Part shown: one piece after another, positions 57,601 to 64,000 of the stretch
How positions within the stretch are numbered: the stretch's first letter is position 1
Layout: each line of letters begins with the position of its first letter
Assembly (NCBI GenBank): GCA_034509735.1
Contig: JACGWO010000007.1
Span: 27,494,046-27,558,045 of the forward strand
DNA: 64,000 bases
Source of the DNA: Sesamum alatum
Lineage: Eukaryota; Streptophyta; Magnoliopsida; Lamiales; Pedaliaceae
Reading direction: 5' to 3'
Notes under the pieces: generated by a model
The model's input: the letters and a program-made list of their open reading frames with translations, nothing else
Databases searched by the model: none
What the model was told of the DNA's origin: nothing
Program-made: the position numbers and the translations under genes

Positions 57601-58449
57601 TTTACATTGTCTCAAAATTAAAGAAAAATAAGAAAATTTCATAAAATCATAACACTAATCTGAAAATATTAATTTGAAATCTGAATTTCGAAGGTATTTT
57701 TCAGAAATAAAAAGTTTTGACAGGCAAATTTCAGAAGCAATATTAATATTTACAATACTTTAAGTTTAAAGTAATTTAAAAAATATTTCCAGTATTCATG
57801 GAACTTTGAAAATCTATATTTAATTCTTCAACAATTGAAGAAATATTAACTGAACTGAATCTGAAAAATATTATTTAAATTTAATTTAATCATAGTACAT
57901 ACGTAGATTACTTACAATTTAAAGCATGTATTTGCAATATATGAAGTTTGAAGAAAAGAAAAGAAAAGAACCATTAACAAGAAGACAAAAGAGAAGAAAT
58001 CCAAAATATTAACAACTTACTTACCCGTTAGTAACAGTCTAACAGCAGCAGCGGCAGTGGCGGACAGAGAAAAGAAGAGCAGCGGCAACAGTAGTTGGAA
58101 AGAAGAGAACCATGCATGCAGCAGCAGCACAACAACAGTAGTTGTAGAGTTGTAGTTCAATAGTTGGAACTTGGAAGGGCTCTTATAATAAGAGTCTTAT
58201 TATAATATTAGGGTGCTGGATTGTTGGAGTCGTTTTGACTCCCTAGTTTTTATTTTTCGTGGGCCCATGCCTAAACAGGCTTGGGCTCACAAAGGCGCGC
58301 CTGGCGCGCGCCTGGGCAACAGCCCAAATGGCGCCCAGGACACGCCATGGCAGCGCCTGGAAGAAGGCATGCGCTATTTGTGATATATGGCAAGAAGGCT
58401 GCGTTAAGCGCCTCTCGCCCTGGCGCGCACAATAGCGCGCCATTGACTA
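54614..58449 (-). mobile_element. hAT transposon inserted in the gypsy internal region
   Basis: Ends are TAGTCAGTGGCGC at the left and the reverse complement of TAGTCAATGGCGC at the right. The CARTGGCGC core is typical of hAT termini, and both subterminal regions are rich in GGCGC. No clean 8-bp duplication could be read. The transposase is on the minus strand. The C-rich gypsy sequence continues on the right side, showing the insertion. Confidence 0.82.
54854..57480 (-). pseudogene. hAT transposase (BED finger, DUF659, dimerisation domain)
   Basis: Order on the minus strand: BED zinc finger (about 57450-57330, KCNFCGKGNNGGITRQKQHL, then KPCPKCSEHVREEI); DUF659 (56895-56545, KPPSYDEVRVTYLKKKLEHT, YGCSLMVDGWSDRKQRRLIN, DVIQVVTDSASAK); the catalytic-region part (56457-55858, YWSPCAAHCIDLMFHDIFK, ERSVMINAYIYNRPLLLDIM, RPTKTRFATAFLTLKRF); an exon at 55861-55625; the dimerisation motif LSLTCSSSGCERNWSIF near 55505-55455; and an acidic tail (55237-54854). 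Introns separate the blocks. Stops after the BED finger and in the dimerisation motif break it. It would cut and paste the element. Confidence 0.87.
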
Positions 58450-60164
58450 AACTACTTCATCTCTCTGCTCTCCTTTCCTTTTCCCACTTTTCTTTTCTTT
58501 TTTTCTATCCACTTCACACACCTCAAACACGTTTTTCTCCTCCCTGTACGTTTTTCCCCAATTTTGCTATCAACACTTCCGTTTTTGCTACAGGCCTCCT
58601 ATGGACAACCCTGGCCCCTCTCGTTCTCGCTGTCGCCTCAGCCGCCACACTCTCCCCCGCATTAGCCACTCAGCACCCCGCACCCTCAGGGACGTGTCTC
58701 TTTTTATTTATCATTTTTATTTATCCTGGGATACCGACATTGCGGATAATGTCGAGTTTAAGTGTGGGGTTGGTTGATGTCCTCTGATAATATGTATAGT
58801 CCTCTGATTATATGCATATTGATGAGTGTGACTGAGGCATGATGGTACTAATTTGCTATGATTTTATTAAATTTGATGAAATTGGTGATTTGTTGGATAC
58901 TATGTTGATAAACCTCGATACATTGCATCCCCATTTCACTTATGTCAATGTGATTTATGAATGCACTGTTAGGATTGCAATGGAATGCTTGACATGCGTA
59001 GGAAAATTCAAACTTGCCACATGTGTGATGATTATCTTAATGATCTTGTTTTGTTGAAAAATACTTTTGAGTAGCACACATAAGCCTTTTTGGTTAGCTT
59101 TTGAGCCTATGAGCACACATCTTATTGCTCCATTGTTTTGTTTGGCTATGTGATTGTCATCTTTGGCTTGGTTTTCTAGAACTTGCTCGGTTATGCATGT
59201 CGAGACTGCAATGTTGAGTTGGTGTATTGAAAGTGATAAGGGCATTAGGATCTACCCAAAAATTTTATGTTGCTAAGCCTGCATAAATATCCATCCCTAG
59301 TTGCCCAATCGAGGCTGAACCTGATTTCATTGTCATATTAAACACAATACAAGATGTGAACAACCTTTTCTTTGTCCTAGACCTTTGAACCCTATTGTTG
59401 GAGGATTGGGATGACTACTCGTAAGGTGATCCCCAAGTAGTGTATGGTTCAAGTGCACGTCTTAAGTACTCCTTGAAGTTATGTCCGGAGAATAATGATT
59501 GTGAAAAAAAAAAAAAGAAAAAAAAAAGAATCGAGAAGGTCATTGATGCCATACAAAAAGAAAGATGCATTGATGAAAAAGGTAGGGAAAAAAAAGAGAA
59601 GCAAAGAAAAGGAGAAAAAGATGAAGGAAAAGGAGTAAGTTGCATTTGAACTAGGAAATTCGTAAGGGAAGACTATCCGAGTAATGTCATCTAATTCCTT
59701 TAACCCCAAAGAACCCTTCTTATATTCTTATTTGTTTCCTACTTCACCTAAATCCCCATTACAACCCGGAAAAGACCCTTTGATTTGCACACCGAACTCA
59801 CTTCAAGCGGTGGTGATGTGATATAAGAGCAAGCCTATGGTAAACCTTGTTAAAGCATGATTTGAAAGTTCTTGATCACCCTTAAACACTTCGAGCGTAT
59901 TGGCTGTATCCCAAGAGAGTGTGTTCACTCACTTTGCATTTTGATTTCGAATGGATTGTTGGGATAATTGTCATATGGTGTGGCTTGTGTGAATTGGTAC
60001 TGTGTAGTCTATTGTTGCTTGCACCTTGATGGTAAATTCATTTTGAAATATTGGCATGAGTAAAAAATGGGGTGAGCTGTATAAAGGGGGATGTCCTTGT
60101 AAGAGTTAATTGCATTGCATTGTTATATGCTTGAGGACAAGCATGATCTAAGTGTGAGGGTATT
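58450..60164 (+). other. Gypsy internal 3' region
   Basis: Continues the C-rich stretch interrupted by the hAT, then 'gtttaagtgtggggttgg' (58748-58766), an A/AG-rich run (59501-59620) and 'gaggacaagcatgatctaag'. These are features of the non-coding 3' part of Athila-type elements. ORFs of up to 168 codons here have no recognisable domain. Confidence 0.65.
60150..60164 (+). promoter_or_regulatory. Polypurine-tract-like site before LTR 2
   Basis: 'aagtgtgagggtatt' immediately precedes the LTR start TGATTAGG. This is where second-strand synthesis would be primed. It is less purine-pure than a consensus tract. Confidence 0.55.
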
Positions 60165-61344
60165 TGATTAGGGGAAATCATACGATATATTCTTGTGTTT
60201 ATATCCCTATTTCTCTCGATATGATGATTATTCTTGGATACATTTGTGACATTTAGGAGCTTTCGTGGAAATAAAAGGCGAATTCAAGCAAAGAGCTCAA
60301 ACATAAAATAAAGAGTCAAAATTCTGCAGAACCGAGCACATGTTAGCCCGTGACCCACAGGCTATCAGAGATTCAATTTCAGAAATACAAATCACACAAC
60401 CCGTGACCCACGAGTTATCAGACATTCGCTGGGCGGAATTCACAGACGCGCTGACATGTAAACCTAAAATTATGATTTTAGGTCATTTAAAAAGAGATTT
60501 TATTTCCTTTGTAATCTACCCTAGAGTTTTGGTAAGAATGGGATTCGGAAAGGAGAAGAGTTTTATGGTAGGTAGAATCCTACTTCTTTCCTACCTCAGA
60601 TAAGACTTATTATATAAGGAAAAAGGGATGATAAGAAAGGGAATCGATTTTTCAGCAGTTTTTCTCAATTCTTCTCTTTAGTTTTAGTTAGAATTAGGAT
60701 GAACTAATCTCATTTGGTGCTAAGGTTTATGGAAAGCCTAATTGATACAATGTGTTAAATATTTTTCGGATTAATCTAGTTGTTATTTTTACATGTCCAT
60801 GAATTATTGTGTTTGTTGCTATTATTTGAGAGCTTGATCATCTCTTAGACTTTCTCAATTATGTTGATGAACTGAGAGGAAATTTAGCATAGTGGATAGA
60901 GAAATTCATGTTGTGGGTTGAATGATGTGTAGACATATACAGGCATGATCTATCTGATTCCATAGGTTTTTCATAAATCTTAATGCATTATTGTCACGAG
61001 TTTTGGAGATGAGAGATCCCCTAATTCCTTGATAGTAATAGGTTCGGTATAGCACGAGAGAGTATATCGGATTAAATTAGCAAAAACCTCAATGTGCGAA
61101 AATAGTTGTATGTTTGATTGATCCGTTAATATTGAATGCGTTGTATTGATTAGGTGGACCTATAGTCTTAGGAGTTGACTTTATTGTTTTTTAGTAGTTT
61201 CATAAATCATCCAAAATTTTGATTGTCCAAATAATTAGAGGTTAGTCATAGTTATGGTAATTGCTTCATTAAATCCTCGTGGGTTCGATATCTTTTATAC
61301 TACTTGATAGCTAGTGCACATGCTAGTACATATTTTTGCAATCA
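60165..61344 (+). mobile_element. LTR 2 of the Athila-like element
   Basis: 1180 bp, TGATTAGGGGAAATCATACG to TTTTTGCAATCA. Aligns along its length with LTR 1 apart from small changes and a ~40-bp loss around 61170. TATATAA is at 60611-60617. It is preceded by a polypurine-like site and followed by another primer-binding site and gag, so it serves both as 3' LTR of the first unit and as 5' LTR of the next. Confidence 0.85.
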
Positions 61345-61350
61345 AGTTTT

Positions 61351-61368
61351 TGGCGTCGTTGCCGGGGA
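61351..61368 (+). promoter_or_regulatory. Primer-binding site (tRNA-Asp type), copy 2
   Basis: TGGCGTCGTTGCCGGGGA matches the tRNA-Asp complement at 17 of 18 positions. Confidence 0.88.
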
Positions 61369-61482
61369 GTAAGTTGAAATAATATCATAACTATCTAGTC
61401 TTAATTAATTCAATTTTTTTTTTGCTTTATTTTTATTTTTCTATTTTTACCTCACTTCTCCTCTTTCTTTGGTTCCGATTTT

Positions 61483-62817
61483 GATGACACAAAGTAGTGG
61501 TAGAGAGTTAGCACAGTTCCATACAAAAATTGAGAGAGCTTTTCACTAACAACAAACACCATCGAGAGAGGCGAAAGCAGTGGAAATTCCGACATGGAAG
61601 ATCAACTTGCTTTTATAAAACCAGTCATGGAGAATGCAAGAGTCATAGAGAGGCCGATGATGGAATACTCTTTCTCAACAGCTGATGGGGTGATATCCAG
61701 CATTGCCAAGCCCACAATCCAGGCCAACAACTATGAGATCAAGCCAGCCATTATCCAGATGATCCAAGCGCTCGTGCAGTTTTTCAGTTTGCTTGACGAG
61801 AATCCTAACAAACATCTCTCTAACTTTCTCGAAACTTGTGATACTCTTAAGTTTAATGGTGTTAGTGATGATGCTGTTAGACTTATATTGTTTCCGTTTT
61901 CATTGTGTGATAAGGCCAAAGATTAGCTGCAGTCACTGCCTGCCGGTAGTATTACGACTTGGGCGGGATTGACACAAAAATTCCTTGCTAAATACTTTCC
62001 CCTGTCTAAAACTGCTAAGTTGTTCAATAATATTACTTCTTTTGTGCAGTCAGATAGAGAGTCATTGTATGATGCATGGAGCGTTTTAGGGACATACTTA
62101 GAAAGTATCCTCATCGTGAGTTACCTGTATGGAGACAGGTACAAACATTCTACAACGGTGTGACTTTGGCTAACCAAGCTACTAATGATGTTGCTGCAGG
62201 TGGCACATCATGAGGAAACTACAATCGGAGGCGTTTACCCTCATTGACGAGATAACATCTAGTTTGTATCCGTATGGTCAAGACCGACAAGTAGCAGGAG
62301 TTCACTAAGTCGATGCCACGACGGCTCTATTCGCACAGATGGTTGCACTAACGCAATAAATGAATAACCTTAAAGCCACAATGTGGAATGCTCCACTCTT
62401 GGGACCTTGCGGCGCAAAGGGTCAGATGGGCCATTCGAGTCAGGACTGCAAGGTAGGAAACGCAAACGCTGTTTTTGAAGATGCTAATTTTTTCTCATAG
62501 TGGCAGGTCCAACCTTAATCCATACTCCAACACCTAAAATCCGGGATGGCGGAGCCACCCCAATTTTTCGTGTAGTAATAATCTGCAATAAGGACCACGG
62601 GGATACCAACAACCATGACAGCCAGCACCGCAAGAGGAGAAGAGCACTTGAAGACATGCTCTCCACTTTCATCACCACTGCCAACACCCGTTTTCGGAAC
62701 CAAGATGCGTCGATCCGGAATCTCGAGGTCCAAGTAGGGCAAATCGTGAGCATATTATCCAGAAGAAAGGAGGGGCAATTTTTGAGTGACACCGAGAAAA
62801 ATCCCAAGGCAAGTTAA
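61483..62817 (+). pseudogene. Athila-like gag, copy 2
   Basis: Same protein as copy 1, more damaged. The start is MTQSSGRELAQFHTKIERAF (61483), then a stop or shift, an open stretch 61594-61923 ending in a stop that replaces the Trp of DKAKDW, and further shifts to 62817. In the zinc knuckle (about 62405-62450) the second Cys codon has become Lys (CGAKGQMGHSSQDC), so zinc binding would be lost. It ends in the same EGQFLSDTEKNPKAS stretch as copy 1. Confidence 0.85.
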
Positions 62818-62829
62818 TGCAATCACACT

Positions 62830-63840
62830 CAAGATTGAGAAAATTCTCGAAGAAGAACCACCCAACGAACCACAACCGAAAAAAGAGGAGGAGCCTCAAG
62901 AGCAAATGAAAGGGAGTACTCCTAAACTCAAACTTAATTTAGATGATGTTCTCCATACATTCCCTACCCGGGAGAGTTTTAAAAGCTAACTTGGATAAAC
63001 AGTTTGGTAAATTTTTGGAGATATTTAAAAAGATTCATGTTAACATTCCTCTAAATTGATGCACTGTCACATATGCCAAGCTATGCAAAGTTCTTGAAGG
63101 AGGTGATTTCAAACAAGAGGAAATGGGAAGGAGGTGAAATGGTGAAGCTCAATGAAGAATATTTGGCGACTCTTCACAACAAGCTACCACCCAAGCTTAA
63201 AGATCCAGGGAGTTTTTCTATTCCTTGCACTATAGGGAATATCAATTTCAATAAAACTTAATGTGATCTAGGGGCTAGTGTGAATTTGATGTCATATTCT
63301 ATTTTTGAGAAATTTGGAATGCATGATCTTACTCCTACTATAATCATTGTGCAACTAGCGGATAGAAGCATTAAGTATCCTAGGGGAATAGTGAAAGATG
63401 TGTCGGTCAAAGTTAGCAAATTTATCATCCCCGTTGATTTTATTGTGTTAGATATGGAAGAGGATAAGAATATGCCATTGATTCTAGGAAGACCTTTTCT
63501 TGCCACGAGTAGAGCCTTGATTGATGTGCAAAAATGTCAACTCACTCTTAGGATTAATGAAGAACATATAGTCTTTGATGTGTTTAAGTCTATGAAACAT
63601 CTACACAAACATGAGCATGACATATTTTCCATGGATAGCATTACCACCCCTAGAACTTACAATGCGCATTCAGTTCAATGTAGGGATCCCAAAGAAAATT
63701 GCTTCACAAATTCTAACGGAAATAATTTGCAGGACGTGAAAGAAAAGCATGTGGAGGTTTCAAATTTTGCAGACAGGGGTCAAGAATTAAAGTCTAAAGT
63801 ATGTACGGTGTTGCTGTTAAATGGAGTTACTTCCAATTAG
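62830..63840 (+). pseudogene. Athila-like retroviral-type aspartic protease, copy 2 only
   Basis: Reads PSYAKFLKEVISNKRKW, EEYLATLHNKLPPKLKDPGS, FSIPCTIGNINF, then a stop (TAA, 63259-63261) just before CDLGASVNLMSYSIFEKFG. This is followed by VQLADRSIKYPRGIVKDVSV, FIVLDMEEDKNMPLILGRPF and LATSRALIDVQ. D-L-G-A-S is the active-site form usual in this group. The premature stop inactivates it. The first unit lacks this whole segment, with the missing part corresponding to about 62835-63822. Confidence 0.88.
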
Positions 63841-64000
63841 AAAACAAAACCACTAGATGCAGCATCACCCAATCGGACAAATGCAAACAAGAAAAAGTAG
63901 ATGAAGAAGGCCAACAAGAATGCTCGAATGTACAAGGAACGCACCAAGACATGGCATGAATCTCATGTAGGAAAGAACAAATTCAAGGAGGGTGCAGAGT
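63841..64000 (+). pseudogene. Integrase C-terminal remnant, copy 2 (runs off the window)
   Basis: PLDAASPNRTNANKKK, a stop, then MKKANKNARMYKERTKTWHE and SHVGKNKFKEGAE, directly after the protease stop codon. As in copy 1, reverse transcriptase, RNase H and most of integrase are absent. The element continues beyond base 64000. Confidence 0.7.

Noticed and set aside
58281..58787. 168-codon plus-strand ORF
   Set aside because: It spans the hAT right end and the gypsy C-rich region, crosses the insertion boundary and has no domain.
59440..59709. Overlapping Lys/Glu-rich and Phe-rich ORFs
   Set aside because: Generated by the A/AG-rich run in the gypsy 3' region on its two strands.

Overview
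The window looks like AT-rich, repeat-dense nuclear DNA of a dicot plant. The evidence is one spliced NAC transcription-factor gene with the usual plant intron positions, plus plant-type CACTA, MULE, hAT, Helitron, L1-type LINE, tRNA-derived SINE and Athila-like Ty3/gypsy sequences. No species can be named from sequence alone. No bacterial operon, CRISPR array or organelle gene is visible.

Only one convincing host gene is present: a three-exon NAC gene on the + strand (34448-36389, 358 codons). It resembles the secondary-cell-wall master regulators NST1/NST2/NST3(SND1). It has a TATA box, a four-codon upstream ORF, and a (CCCCA)n tract upstream of the TATA box. A short palindromic repeat occurs in its promoter region, in intron 2 and in its 3' flank.

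Layout. 1-6755: AT-rich DNA with a SINE (minus strand), a small Helitron and several foldback MITEs. 6756-11045: decayed L1-type LINE (minus), interrupted by a ~630-bp foreign block containing a scrap of Ty3/gypsy reverse transcriptase. 11089-19801: an 8.7-kb CACTA (En/Spm) element with 3-bp AAG target duplications, a Tnp2-type transposase pseudogene and a TNPA-like second gene (both minus), and a 42-bp tandem array in its middle. 19830-23956: a MULE-type MITE, AT-rich filler and a G-rich minisatellite island. 23957-27776: a shorter CACTA relative that has lost the transposase. 27831-31015: a second, 5'-truncated LINE (minus). 31016-34260: MITEs. 34264-36520: the NAC gene. 37047-46560: a dense set of MITEs with at least three clear nests (MITE in MITE in MITE; Helitron in Helitron; palindrome in MITE in an older repeat). 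47151-49980: a MULE carrying a MAIN-like plant-mobile-domain pseudogene and a divergent transposase remnant without its catalytic core. 50730-64000: an Athila-like LTR / internal / LTR / internal arrangement lacking reverse transcriptase, with a 3.8-kb hAT element inserted in the first internal region.

The transposon genes are all broken by stops and frameshifts and do not form a working pathway. I found no evidence of a new biological system. The most informative parts are the insertion nests with readable target-site duplications, the non-autonomous gypsy structure, the MULE/PMD chimera, and the repeat cluster around the NST-like gene.
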